A DNA stretch of 64,000 nucleotides from Locusta migratoria (taxonomy: Eukaryota; Arthropoda; Insecta; Orthoptera; Acrididae). A program made the position numbers and the translations under genes. Shown piece by piece: positions 12,099 through 23,024 of this stretch (position 1 is its first letter; every line of letters starts with the position of its first letter). The notes below the pieces were generated by a model. The model worked only from the letters and a program-made list of their open reading frames with translations. It did not search any database and was not told the DNA's origin. The stretch is from positions 215,252,333 to 215,316,332 of the forward strand of contig CM048755.1 of assembly GCA_026315105.1 (NCBI GenBank). Reading direction: 5' to 3'.

Positions 12099-12160
<62 letters not shown>

Positions 12161-12320
12161 TTGCAGATGTGGTCCAACTCCCTCCAGCGACCTATCGAGG
12201 CCTCATCGCTTCCATGTCAAGACGCGTCTCCGCTGTTATCCGTGTCAAAGCTGGACATAGTGGCTATTAAGAATGTGGTCGTAATGTTCTGGCTGGTCAG
12301 GGCATTCTGATTTACAACAC
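11550..12320 (+). pseudogene. Tc1/mariner transposase relic (C-terminal half)
   Basis: A degraded transposase is readable in mixed frames. One part reads F-Q-stop-DNASCH then ARSVMDWLEER (about 11907-11977), around the second catalytic Asp of the DDE domain. After the GT repeat comes PPATYRGLIASMSRRVSAVI..GHSGY-stop (about 12180-12269), the usual Tc1-type C-terminus. The in-frame stop, frameshifts and a (GT)n tract in the coding region show that it is dead. Upstream sequence to about 11550 is too decayed to read. Terminal inverted repeats were not found. Confidence 0.6.
12100..12158. repeat. (GT)n microsatellite inside the transposase relic
   Basis: About 29 GT units. It creates open Cys-Val frames that are not real proteins. 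Confidence 0.95.
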
Positions 12321-12780
12321 ACCAACGCCCTCACATTACCACTACTTCGTTCAACTATGATTGTCTCTAAGGCATTTTATGCGCTGTCACTTCATATATT
12401 GAGCCTCAGAAGCGAATCCTGAATGTTACCTACTTAGATAATCTAAGGAGTATTTTTATCAGTCTTTTAAAGCGAAAGCGTCTCCTGGCTTTCCGTACAG
12501 TCCTTTAAATATCTATAACTGGTCACTTCGTTAAGATGTTCGTTGCCCTCGAGAAAGTGTATGATATTACTCCTTCTGTTCCTTTCCCTAACTGCTGCAA
12601 GCCATTTTTCACTAACTCATTTAGTTTAAGAGTACATGAATAATTTTCCCTGTTACGTGTTTCTAGACTGTTAGTCTTTCAACCTATAGGCAATAACTTG
12701 AAATGTGCACTACAGCTGCTGAGGCGGTTCATCAATTAATAACACGATTTTCATATTTGGCCCTCCTGCACCCAAATTAT
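12321..12780. other. Unassigned stretch
   Basis: Nothing recognised. Confidence 0.4.
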
Positions 12781-12793
12781 TTAGCATTAGAAA

Positions 12794-12990
12794 ATGTTCA
12801 AATGTTTTTGAAGCTTATGGGACTTAACTGCGTGGTCATCAGTCCCTAAACTTACAAACTACTTATGAACTACCTTATAGTAAAGACAGCACAAAGATCT
12901 ATGCCCGATGGGGGATTCGAATCCCCGACGGGGAACGGCCTCGCGCATCGCAGCATAGTACCTCAAAGCGCTCGGCCGCTCCACCGCGGC
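12794..12990 (-). mobile_element. SINE-C insertion
   Basis: Minus-strand copy. TSD TTAGCATTAGAAA at 12781-12793 and 12991-13003. Confidence 0.93.
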
Positions 12991-13314
12991 TTAGCATTAG
13001 AAATCTCTGAAAGTCTATTTATGTATCATATTATGGAACTCTTAACGACCTGTAATAAAAACAAATTTGCCAGGTCGCAATGAGGACTACTGAACACTTT
13101 CAGCGTATGGTGTTTACAGAATCAGTACTAGTATCGTGAAATGAAGATCCAAATCAGAAATGGTTGTGCGAGTAATACTATCATTGAAGAAAGTTATCTT
13201 GTAGACTATCGAAACCTGTCACATAGAATATCGGCAGTGAGCTTTTTAAATTTTTGGCGCAACTGGATATCCTTCTCTGTAAAAGTGTTATTCACTGAGA
13301 TGGCGAAATTAATG

Positions 13315-13471
13315 TTCAAATGTTTGTAAAGCTTTTGGAACTCAACTGCGGGGTCATCAGTCTCTAAACTTACAAACTATTTATGAACTAACTTATCCTA
13401 AAGACAACACAAACATCCATGCCCGAGGGAGCTTTCGAACCTCCGACGCCGGAGGCCGCGCGAACCGCAAC
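13315..13471 (-). mobile_element. 5-prime-truncated SINE-C insertion
   Basis: Body and B-box half only; the A-box half of the head is missing. An intact 13-bp TSD GGCGAAATTAATG (13302-13314, 13472-13484) shows that the truncation happened during insertion. Confidence 0.9.
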
Positions 13472-15483
13472 GGCGAAATTAATGGTGTACCTCTAATTAT
13501 CGCGTCGGATACCCTTTCTCCGGCAAAGTGCAGCATCTCTGCGTGGAGTGCACTCAAAAAGTTGGCAGCCCCTGTAGGGATATTGAGCATCTTCATTTAC
13601 ATAAATATGCTGCAAGTCAAACTGAACTGCATGGCAGACGGTTCATCGAACCGATTTTTTGATATTTCTCTACAATCCCATTCTCTAATTGGTCGCGGGA
13701 AAAATGGAAATCCTAACATTTCCGTTTTCGATCTGATTTCTCTTATTTTATTATTATGTCTCTCTGTGTATGTTGGTGCTTAGAAGACATATTCGCATTT
13801 GGAAGAGAAAGTTGGTGAAAGAAATTTCGCAAATAGATCTCGTCGCAACCAATAACCCCTTTCTTTTAATGATTTCCACCTCAACTCATACATCATTTCT
13901 GCAACACTCTCTCCCTACACCGCGATAATACAAAACGAGCTGCCTTTCTCTTAATTTTCTCTATATCGTCCGTCAGTCCCACCTGGTTTGGACCCCACAA
14001 TGCGTAGCAATACTCCAAAATGGGATGCACAAGTGTTGTGTAGGCAGTTCATTAGCAGAACTGTTGCGTCTTCTAATTGGTTCGCCTTCCCCATAATATT
14101 TTCTGTGTTCTTTCCAATTTAAGTTGTTCCTAATAGTTACTCCTAGATATTTAGTTGGATTTATCGTGTAAAAGTAGTATAACGGTTTTCTTTTGTGGTC
14201 ATACGGATGACTTCACACTTTTAATTATTAAGGGTCTTTGCCATTTTTTGCGCCATGCAGGTATCTTATCTAAATCATTTTGCACGATCTTCTGCTGACT
14301 TAACTAGCCGATAAATTACATCATCCGTGAACAGTTTAAGATAGCTACTTAGTGTCTCCTAAATCGTGTATAAAAATAAGGAACAGTAGGAGACCTATTA
14401 TACTTCTCTGTGGAACACCGCATATCATTTCTCTTCTGCTCGATGACTTTTCGTCAATTACAACGTACTGTAACTTTCTGACAAGAAATCACGAATCCAA
14501 TCGCACAACTGTGGCGATATTCCATAAGCACGCAGTTTCATTAGAAGACGCTTGAGAGGTACAGTGTCAAAAGCTTTCTGGAAATCTAGAAACACGGAAT
14601 CTATTTGACGTCCCTTGTCGATAGCGCTCATCACATCACGTGAATAAAGAGCTTGCTGTGTTTCACAAGAACGATACTTTCTGAATCCGTGTTGACTATG
14701 GGTCAATAGGTCTTCGAGATAGTGCCTAATATTTGAGGAAATTATATTTTCTAACATCCTGTTGCAAATCGACGTTAATGATATAGGCTTGTAATATTGC
14801 GGGTCACTCCTATTGCCTTTCTTGAATATTGGAGTGACCTTTGCAATTTTCCAGTCGTTGGGTACGGAACGTTCGCTGAGCGAGCGGTTGTATATGATAG
14901 GATAGGATGGGGCTATTGCATCAGCATACTCTGAAAGGAACCTAATTGGTATACAATCGGAACCGGGGGACTTACTTTTTGTTAAGTAATTTAAGTTCCT
15001 TTAATACTCCGGGTATTTACTTCTAAATTAAGCATGCTGGCAGCTGTTCTTGATAGGAATTCTGAAGTATTTGTCTTTAGTGAAGATATTTCGAAAAGCT
15101 GTGTTAAGCAGTTCTGTTTTAGCAGAACCGTCGTCAGTAACATCACCATTGCTATCGCGTAGTAAAGATATTGATTGTGTTTTGCCGCTTATATACTTTA
15201 CATACTACCAGAATATCTTCGACTTTTCTACCATGTTACATGACAGGGTTTCGTTTTGGAAACTATTATAAGCTTCTCCCACTGAAGTTCGAGCTAAATT
15301 TCGAGTTTCTGCAAACGTCTGTCATTCTTGTGGATTTTGTGTCCGTTTAAATTTGGCAAGTTTTTTCTTTGATTTTGCAAGAGTGTACCTGCTTTGTGTA
15401 CCACGGCGGACCAGACCCCTCTTTTGTTAATTTCTTTGGTATAAATCTGTCAATGGTTGTCGATATTATTTCTTTGATTGTAA

Positions 15484-15678
15484 AAATCAAATGTTCAAAA
15501 AGTCTATGGGACTTAACTACGGGGTCATCAGTCCCTAAACTTACAAACTACTTATGAACTACTTACGAACTAGGACGGCACAAATATCCATGCCCGAGGG
15601 GGGATTCGAACCCCCGACCGTAGTGGCCGTGCAGACCGTGACTGGAGCGCCTTAGTCTCCTCGGCCACCGCGGCCGGC
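15484..15678 (-). mobile_element. SINE-A inside the LINE relic
   Basis: TSD TCTTTGATTGTAA at 15471-15483 and 15679-15691. Removing the SINE makes the LINE linker continuous. Confidence 0.93.
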
Positions 15679-15981
15679 TCTTTGATTGTAAGCCACATCT
15701 GGTCTACACTCACATTGCTAGTTTCGAAAGACGAGATTCTCACTGAGGAAAGCGTTAATTGAAGTTGTATCTGCTTTTTTGAATCAATATACTTTACGTT
15801 TATTTTTGGTAGATTTAGAAATTTCGATATCCAGTCTTGCTACAACAACTGTGTGTTCACTAATCCCTGTGTCTGTTTTGACGCTCTGTATTAGCTCCGG
15901 ATGATCTGTTGCGAAGAGGTCAAGTATGTCCTCAATGCTCTCACAACCATTTATTATTGTAGTGGGTTCATGAACTAGTTG

Positions 15982-16069
15982 CCGCGGTGGAGTGCCCGAG
16001 CGGCCTAAGGTGTCTTGCTGAGGAGCGTGCGGTTGCTCGCCGCCGGAGGGTAGAGTCCTCCCGGGGTCT

Positions 16070-16110
<41 letters not shown>

Positions 16111-16227
16111 AGGGATGGGGAGGGGGGGTTGCGTGCGTGTGTGTCTTGTCTTTAGATTAGTTTCTCTTAGTTTAAGCCTAGGGACTAATAACCAAACGAG
16201 TTAAGTCCAGATTTACAAACATTTGAA
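15982..16227 (+). mobile_element. SINE-B with GT expansion inside the LINE relic
   Basis: Head GTGCCCGAGCGGCCTAAGG. The body word GTGTGTG has expanded to a (GT)n tract at about 16072-16109. TSD CATGAACTA[G/A]TTG at 15969-15981 and 16228-16240, with one mismatch. Confidence 0.88.
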
Positions 16228-16354
16228 CATGAACTAATTGCTCAAGATAATTTTCAGAGAATACAATCAGTACGATTTCGGACAATGTTTTATGCTTGCC
16301 TCCTGTTTTGGACATGTATTTTTCCCAACATATCAAGGGTAAGGTAAGGTCGCC

Positions 16355-16552
16355 AAAGGTTAAAATTGTATGATTTTGGATCGTTTTTTAAATTTGATCC
16401 AAGCTTTCTTGAACATTTCTGCAATAGAATATTCTGCATCTTTAGCTGTCCGTAAAGGTTAAAATTGTATGATTTTGGATCGTTTTTTAAATTTGATCCA
16501 AGCTTTCTTGAACATTTCTGCAATAGAATATTCTGCATCTTTAGCTGTCCGT
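16355..16552 (-). repeat. 99-bp tandem duplication within the LINE frame
   Basis: Two adjacent, essentially identical 99-bp units (16355-16453, 16454-16552). 99 bp is 33 codons, so the duplicated peptide (MQNILLQKCSRKLGSN..) stays in one frame on the minus strand. Confidence 0.9.
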
Positions 16553-16750
16553 AATGTGGCAGTGTTGTCGATGCAAGAATTTATAAACGAACTGCTTCTC
16601 GATTATGTCCCATCTCAGGCGGTCTAAGTAGCAGATTATTCGCTGGAATTGCCCAGAATGCTTTTCAAACCAATCACGAAAAGCTGTTCCACAGTGATCT
16701 GGCGCACTATCATCCACAAAAATTCCAGCGCCGTTTAAGAACGTGAATTC

Positions 16751-16946
16751 AGCCGTGGTGGTATGGCCGAGCGATCTAAGGCGCCTTGCTGCGGAGCGTG
16801 CTGTTGCTCGCCGTCAGAGGTTCGAGTCCTCCGTCGGGCATAAGTTTACGCGTATTGTCCATAGGTTAGTTTAAGTAGTTTGTAACTCTAAGGAGTTATA
16901 ACTACAGTAGGTAAGTCCCAAAGATTTACAAACATTTTGAAATTTG
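16751..16946 (+). mobile_element. SINE-B inside the LINE relic
   Basis: Head GGTATGGCCGAGCGATCTAAG, B box GAGGTTCGAGTCC. TSD AAC[G/A]TGAATTC at 16740-16750 and 16947-16957. Confidence 0.9.
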
Positions 16947-17140
16947 AACATGAATTCTACGAATGTATGAGATTTCTCACCTGATACTCCGGCATCGATG
17001 TGCTCCTTTAAGCAGAATGCTTGGAGGATCGTTAAAAGATTTATGTCTGCATGTTTTGAGCAATAAAATATGAATAACATGAATCATATCCACATCTTTT
17101 ACATTAATTTGCCGTTGTTGGCAAGAACGCGACACCACCC

Positions 17141-17842
17141 ACCCCTTTGTGAATCACATTCACATAATGAGTGGAGAAACTCCTGTTGCTTACAATAGAC
17201 TACATTTTTTTCTTCCAATCGCGAAATTTGTTTTCTGTATTTTTCTGGTGTTATTTTTCAGCTTTTCCTTTTTAGTGCCACCACACTTCCGTTACTCTGG
17301 AAATTGCGCGGTCATTATGCTGCCTCTACCATATATCTCACATAGGAATTATTTGAATAATATAGGTGAGATTAGACCGGCAAGCAGAGAAGCATGAAAA
17401 CAGTATTTTATCCCTGGCTTCATCCCATACCATTTTCTGGAAAACTTTTCTAAATTTTTCTTCCATACAACCCTTTTCCTGACAGCTAAGAACATAGCAG
17501 CCATTTCTGTCAAGCCGTTCACAAGTGATGATATTTCATACATGCGGGAATTCATTTTTATTTATATAAATATAACGTGCATAAGTTACTACACGCTGTA
17601 AAGACGATTGCTGAGCCGCAGACAAGCATATAGAAAAGACAATCATACACCCATAGCTTTTGGCCACAGACTTGATCAGTCAAGACTCAGAAGTCGGAAA
17701 ACGGCAGCCTAAGACGGAATTCATGTGTTCATGACTTGTGCCTGTATGAATGGATATATGCCTTTATCTAACGAAAATCGTGGCTCGAAGTTGTGTTAGT
17801 ATGTCATTTGTACATGCCTGTCTGTGGCAATGAGTTGCAACG
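17141..17842. other. Unassigned stretch
   Basis: Short frames on both strands, none recognised. Confidence 0.4.
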
Positions 17843-17853
17843 TATCATTATTA

Positions 17854-18055
17854 TGGCGCGGTGGAGTAGCCTAGCGGTGGAGTAGCCTAGCGGTCTAAGG
17901 CGCCTCGCTGTGCAGCGCGCGGTTGCTCGCCGTCGGAGGTTCGAGTTCTCCCTGTGGCATGGGTGTGTGTGTTGTCCTTAGTGTAAGTAGTTTGTAAGCT
18001 ACTGACTGATGACCACGCAGTTTGGTCCGATAGATTTACAAACATTTGAACATTT
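17854..18055 (+). mobile_element. SINE-B with duplicated A-box segment
   Basis: The 16-bp word GCGGTGGAGTAGCCTA at the head occurs twice in tandem, doubling the A box. TSD TATCATTATTA at 17843-17853 and 18056-18066. Confidence 0.9.
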
Positions 18056-18068
18056 TATCATTATTAGA

Positions 18069-18256
18069 AAATGTTCAAATGTTTGTATAGTCTATGGGAC
18101 TTAACTACGGGGTCATCAGTCCCTAAACTTACAAACTACTTATGAACTAACTAAGACTAAGGACGGCACACAATATCCATGCCCGAGGGGGGATTCGAAC
18201 CCCCGACCGCAGTGGCCGTGCAGAACGTGACTGGAGCGCCTCAATCCCCTGCCGGC
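18069..18256 (-). mobile_element. SINE-A inserted beside the previous SINE
   Basis: Minus-strand copy. TSD TCATTATTAGA at 18058-18068 and 18257-18267 overlaps the right TSD of the preceding SINE-B. The two SINEs therefore lie tail to tail at one target. The head 5-prime end is slightly shortened (CCCCTGCCGGC). Confidence 0.9.
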
Positions 18257-18462
18257 TCATTATTAGATTTATATAAATAAAAATCAATTCTCGTATGTAT
18301 GAAATTGCAGTATTTGAGAACGGCTTGACAGAATTGGCTGGGTTTAGATTATTATGTTCGTAATTGTCATTTGCATGAAGTAACACTTTGGAAAAGTTAC
18401 ACAAAAAATTGAAATTTTCGGGGAAAACTAGTCACACAAGGTAAATTGGCTTTCCGATTTCT

Positions 18463-18482
18463 CTCCCCCCCCCCCCCCCCCG
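18463..18482. repeat. Poly-C run
   Basis: About 18 consecutive C within AT-rich sequence. Confidence 0.9.
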
Positions 18483-18669
18483 CCCCACCTCTTGGAAAAT
18501 ATTATTGTGTGTAAGCCTGGTGGTGTCTGTTCTTAGAAAAACCAGACACCGCATATCTATAACAGTACGCAAAATTAATTCCTAAAGAGACATCGCAGCT
18601 GATAGCGGAAACTATAGCTGTTTGATTATTTGAGGAAAATCAGCGCCGATGAGGTGGAAGAAAATGAGA

Positions 18670-18905
18670 AGTGTATAATGGCCGTATGTAGGGCCGGCGC
18701 GGCGTTTGGTTGGGCGCGCGTTTAAGTTGTGCGCGGGGCGGCGCGTCCTTCCGAACCGGTTGTGCGCGGCGGCGGCAGCTGACAGTAACAAGCGTGAGCG
18801 TGCTCGGGCAGCTATGAATGGCCCACCCGCCATTCCCACGGCCGCCCAATATCCTCAATGATGCATCGCCTCTGCCCGCGCTTTGTTACGCGCCTGCGGC
18901 TTAAT
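18670..18905. other. CpG-rich patch, function unknown
   Basis: GC- and CpG-dense sequence (GGGCCGGCGCGGCG.., GGCGGCGGCAGCTGAC..) in AT-rich surroundings, not explained by any SINE. Several frames are open on both strands because of composition. It could be a promoter or first-exon region, but no splice or TATA evidence decides this. Confidence 0.3.
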
Positions 18906-19750
18906 GCGTTTTGCCGAGGAACGAATACTATGTCGAGCGTGCCCGTGTGTGCCAGTTGCCTGTTATGCTGTCGGAAGGCACAGTCCGCAGGCTGAAAAGT
19001 AGTCCAGGATCTGTAACAGAAAGCGCTGCGTTCCAATTCCGTAGTTACGCAGAAAAAATATGTACAATTTTGGCAACCCTGGAAAAATCTCACGATTGCC
19101 TCAGTTTCTTAATTTGCGTATTACTTTGCTCATTATGATTGGGAGCTAATCTGTCGTCCAATAATATATAAGGAGCGAATGAAAATCTTCCCTTCGAAAG
19201 CCGTACAGAGGGTGTTATACCCGAGTTAACCAACTACAAATTTCACTTATCGGGATATTCAGATATTTAATAAGTAAAATTTTAAAAATTTAAAAAGATC
19301 TGCAGTGTTACTGAGGGTAGCGAATGGCATTAAACACATTCTTCACATTTATTGAAAATTTTTTTATTGGCTTTTCAAATAAGACATATTACAGAACTGA
19401 AAATATTTATTTTAATTAGTAGGAAGCGCGAAAAAAAATCAAGAGCGCAATCTCTCATCGCAGATATTGACTGTACAACTGTCTTTTTTCATTCATCTAA
19501 CCAAAATGGCATGGACTATTAACCCAGATAATTGTTGAATGGCTGCCTGCGATTAACTCCAGTCATCAAAATCTACCAAATCATGGGTATAGGGGGTATA
19601 GCGTCTCATGACATACGCCAACAGCAGCATAATCGAAAAAAAAGAAGCAGGAAACCGACCTTAGACATCCCCTATTCGGTCATGAAGCACAAAGACCTAG
19701 TCTGAAGTCAAGAAGGAGCTTCATCAACACGACAACAGCTATTCCGACAG
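18906..19750. other. Unassigned stretch
   Basis: No recognised gene or repeat. Confidence 0.4.
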
Positions 19751-19756
19751 CACCTG

Positions 19757-19777
19757 GCCGCGCGGGAGTAGCCGAGC

Positions 19778-19811
<34 letters not shown>

Positions 19812-20155
19812 ATAATAATAATAAATAAAAAAAATAAAAGTTCAAATGTTTGTAAATCTATCGGACAAAACTTCGTGGTCATCAGCCCGTAGCTTAAAAA
19901 CTACTTAAACCAAGGTAAACTAACCTAAGGACAACACACACAAACACACACCCATGCCCCAGGGAGGACTCGAACCTCCGACGGCGTGCAACCGCGCGTT
20001 CCGCTGCGAGGCGCCTTAGACCGCTCGGTACTCCACCGCGGCTTCGAATCCTCCCTCGGGCATGGATGTGTGTGTTGTCCTTAGGTTAGTTTAACTTACT
20101 CTAATTAGTTTGTAAGCTAGGGACTGATGACCAAGATTTACAAACATTTGAACAT
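19757..20155 (+). mobile_element. Outer SINE split by an inverted SINE
   Basis: Head start GCGCGGGAGTAGCCGAGCGG at 19761-19780. It resumes at 20042 with TTCGAATCCTCCCTCGGGC and the normal body and tail to 20155. The interruption is the A-rich run and SINE at 19781-20041. Confidence 0.75.
19781..20041 (-). mobile_element. Inner SINE-B with a long T-rich tail
   Basis: Minus-strand SINE-B body and head at 19838-20041. Its 3-prime tail (left end) has grown to a ~57-bp A/T simple repeat: A29, then AAT and AAAT units on the plus strand. Confidence 0.8.
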
Positions 20156-20156
20156 T

Positions 20157-20345
20157 TTTTGAACAAAATTTTCGTCTTGTGTGCTTACTTCTACAGCAGT
20201 AATGGAGACGAACCGTCGATGCAGACAAGTTCGCACCTGTAGCAGTGCTCCAGTGATGAGTCAACACCTTGGATGACGCTGTGAGGTCCGATATGGGCAT
20301 GCGAACAAGATGCTCATCCCGTGCTGTGGTCATCTTCAGTGGTCG
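20157..20345 (-). pseudogene. Tc1-like transposase N-terminal (HTH) fragment
   Basis: The minus strand reads MTTARDEHLVRMPISDLTAS then KVLTHHWSTATGANLSASTV. This resembles the second helix-turn-helix of Tc1-type transposases (TARD..R-x2-R..S..L..TG..V-S..T-V-R). The frame runs into the neighbouring SINE, so the last residues are SINE antisense. The catalytic DDE domain is absent. Confidence 0.6.
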
Positions 20346-20795
20346 CTCGTCGCTGCGTTCGACGTTCTTCTATCCACTGTTTCCACGCAAAACTGTCGTA
20401 GCAGCATGCCCTGTGCGAGCTGAAACGTCAGAGTATGACGACCCCGTTTCCCGGAGACCGATCATTCTGCCCCGTTCGAACTCGCTCACATGCTGGTATT
20501 ACTTTGTCTTCGACGAGGCATACCGGTACTCCCTGTAATGTTTCCACATTGTAGGACAGCTCTGCACTGACTACACTAGGCGCAACACCGACCTGTCGGA
20601 CAGATAGAAGAGCGCTCTGCTCGGCCTCAGTGTATCCCACCTCGTTGCAAAACGTATCACTTATTTCTTGCACATCTGCCGCCACTTCCACGTGTGGCGC
20701 TGTTCGGACAATTCCTGTGTTGACTCAGGTTTTCCCGACGGATTTCTTCTAAATATGGTTCTTGGACGAGACGTCGGATGTTATTGTCTTGCCAG
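20346..20795. other. Unassigned stretch
   Basis: Possibly more decayed transposon sequence upstream of the HTH fragment, but nothing readable. Confidence 0.35.
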
Positions 20796-20805
20796 CCACC
20801 GTAGC

Positions 20806-20980
20806 CAAGCGCTCTGCGGCGCGCCAGTCACGGTCTGCACGGCCACTACGATCGGGGTTTCGAATCCCCCCTCGGGCATGGATATTTGTGCCGTCCTTAG
20901 TATTAGCTAGTTCATAAGTAGTTTGTAAGTTTAGGGACTGTTGAACCCGTAGTTAAGTCCCATAAGCTCTACAAACATTT
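20806..20980 (+). mobile_element. SINE-A insertion
   Basis: Head CCGTAGCCAAGCGCTCTGCGG, B box damaged (GGTTTCGAATCC), body intact. The tail runs into a (TTTA)n repeat at about 20980-21010. An approximate duplication of TTATTGT(T)CTTG flanks it. Confidence 0.85.
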
Positions 20981-21078
20981 GATTTATTTTTTATTTATTT
21001 ATTTATTTATTGTTCTTGTCGTAAGTGCAAAATATTTCGTCAGCACACCTGATCGACATATTCTGCTGTGTGTCCATC

Positions 21079-21121
21079 GCACCTGAAGATGTCAGCTAGG
21101 TGTGATGACGAAATATTGTGC
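21079..21121 (+). ncRNA. Hammerhead-ribozyme-like motif
   Basis: Core box CTGAAGA at 21083-21089 and GAAA at 21110-21113. Stem I is GCAC (21079-21082) with GTGC (21118-21121). Stem II is GTCA (21091-21094) with TGAC (21106-21109). Stem III is the self-complementary ATAT (21113-21116), followed by the UH cleavage position at 21116-21117. A very short palindromic stem III is known from hammerheads of Penelope-like elements, where it works as a dimer. One unpaired U follows CTGAAGA, as in the candidate at 35318-35360. No retroelement is recognisable around it. Chance is possible because the stems are short. Confidence 0.4.
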
Positions 21122-21480
21122 ATATACGACAATAACATCCGAGGTCTCGCACGATAACCATATTTAGCGGATAATTCCTTCTCGGTATTGCACTTTCCAC
21201 AAACGGCAGTGTAATATACAGACTCACGTGTACAATACAAGTTATCAAACTTATGGTTTTGTATGTAAGCATCCATTTTCACGTTTCTGTTACCTGTGAG
21301 TCACCACTGTCAAAGAGATCCCATAAAGTGTAGACTCTGTAACGCAGTGATAGCTGAAAAACTGGAAAATGGATGCGTGACGTCCAAATCCGGTCGTCTC
21401 ATCAATTTTACTGTACAACTGAGACGACATACTACATATGATTTTGTTTACAATATGTAACTATAATTTTGTTTCTCCAG

Positions 21481-21530
21481 TGATGAGAGTGGTATTAACC
21501 CTGTTATGCAGGGAACTCCTGGACCTGTAG
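21481..21530 (+). other. Possible internal exon (host gene)
   Basis: A pyrimidine-rich acceptor (TTTTGTTTCTCCAG, ending at 21480) precedes 50 bp that are open in one frame (DESGINPVMQGTPGPV). A GTATGC donor starts at 21531. The exon would begin and end with a split codon. No protein family is recognised and no neighbouring exon was found, so this is only a candidate. Confidence 0.2.
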
Positions 21531-22975
21531 GTATGCGCACTTTGAATGGCATGGGAATAACCAAAGATTTTCGTTTACACAATATTTTTGAAACTATGGA
21601 ACAGATTACATTAATCTTACATGCATCACTGACAGATATTTATTGAAACTCATTGTAAGTTCTTGGTTTATCAGTATGCACGGTGCATCCTGGAGGTTTT
21701 CCGTTGTGGATATGGAACTACTAGGATAATTATCCACCTACTACAGAGGGAACCCATTAAACATTTGAGATTAATGCATCGACGAGTAAGGATTAAAACA
21801 TTATTGATTCTGTGGCAAAAGTAACTATATGGTGGTACTCTAATGTTTCGATTTCCTGATCAATTGAAAGAACGTCATCATCGAGAGAAAGACTATGAGA
21901 GGAATAAAATGGTAGAATATTTATCGACCAATTAGTGAGCCCATATCAAGCATGGGAAGAAATCTCTTTAAAATAATGATTATAATTAGTACATGAAGCA
22001 ATTTCGTACGTGTTCTGTCTTGCTGGTTGGAAAGTTTAAGATCAGGGGTAAGCTGTGAAGATTTTGGAAGTAGTGAACAACATGCCATTACTGACATTCA
22101 AACTTTCATTTCTCTTTCCTCCCCTCTCTTTTCATCGATCTTGTTCTTTCATTTATTAACTGTACCTCCCACAATGAATACATCATGAATGCGAGGACCG
22201 GGAAATTTACCGAGTTCATTGTATGAATTATTGGTAGATTTATTCCGAATGATGTTACTCTAGGAGTGCGGCTAAAAGATAAGCCACAGTTTCATAATTT
22301 ACATCTAGTTCCTAAAGATTCCCGAAGACTGCATAGGTTTGAGTTGACATTTATTGATTTTCGTTTACAACAGGAATGTAGTGGTTTGTACTGCGTGCTC
22401 AGCATTTTAGAAGAGGAAAAAATACGTCTAAGAAATGGCCCTATCTTTTAACGATCTCGAATAATTTGATAATTGTGTTACTAATAGCATCCTGCTCCCT
22501 TTTGCAACAGACCCAGAGTGGTGGTGCCATCTCGTCTATTACGATTAGGTGGAAAAGCATTTCTTGCATATCACAGCACTCTTCTGCGTGCCTGCGGCCC
22601 CCAGACTTCACCTGACATCCAACCTTTCACGCAGCATAGGAACCTGAACTTCCCCTTCACCTATTGTACATCCTGCTTGCTCGCTATTACCTCTTATTCT
22701 CCACCTGTTTGACTCGTTCCTGCTACGTGTGCATACCACATTCCAAGCGCGCATTAAATGGGGATTTCCATTCTGTCTGCAAAGTAGTTTCTACGACCCC
22801 TGTAGCTTTCGCTATTTATCAACCTTCCTCTACGGGACCGGAATACAGCTCTGTGCAAACCTGTACCAGTCAAATGAAATTTATTACCAGCATCAAAGTG
22901 CTTTACTCCGACACCACCAAGGACTCTGTTCAGGGATACAAGCAGAGTAGTATGTGCATAGTGTTAGTGATTCAT
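21531..22975. other. Unassigned stretch
   Basis: AT-rich to 22450, then a C/T-rich segment (22500-22800) with long but composition-driven frames. Nothing recognised. Confidence 0.4.
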
Positions 22976-23024
22976 TTGTCTCGGCCATCTGGCTTGAAGA
23001 AGTCTGTCTGTTCATCCTCTGTTT

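Larger units (their letters stand above)
13790..17140 (-). pseudogene. Degraded Jockey/CR1-type LINE, split by three SINEs
   Basis: Read right to left on the minus strand. The endonuclease part includes GDLTLP near 16350, EPTTI near 15960, and ILDLFATDHPEL with a SEH motif (usual SDH) near 15900-15840. A linker follows. The reverse transcriptase begins with PGSDCIPIRF near 14960 and includes KVTPIFKKGNRSDP near 14850, HGFRKYRSCETQ near 14690-14650 and FLDFQKAFD at 14592-14566. A degenerate GVPQ box lies near 14420. The C-terminal KAARFVLSR-like part is near 13930. Frameshifts and stops occur throughout. SINEs lie at 15484-15678, 15982-16227 and 16751-16946. An in-frame tandem duplication is at 16355-16552. 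The part right of 16560 is only tentatively endonuclease. Confidence 0.8.

Noticed and set aside
12101..12310. Open frames rich in Cys-Val
   Set aside because: Generated by the (GT)n microsatellite.
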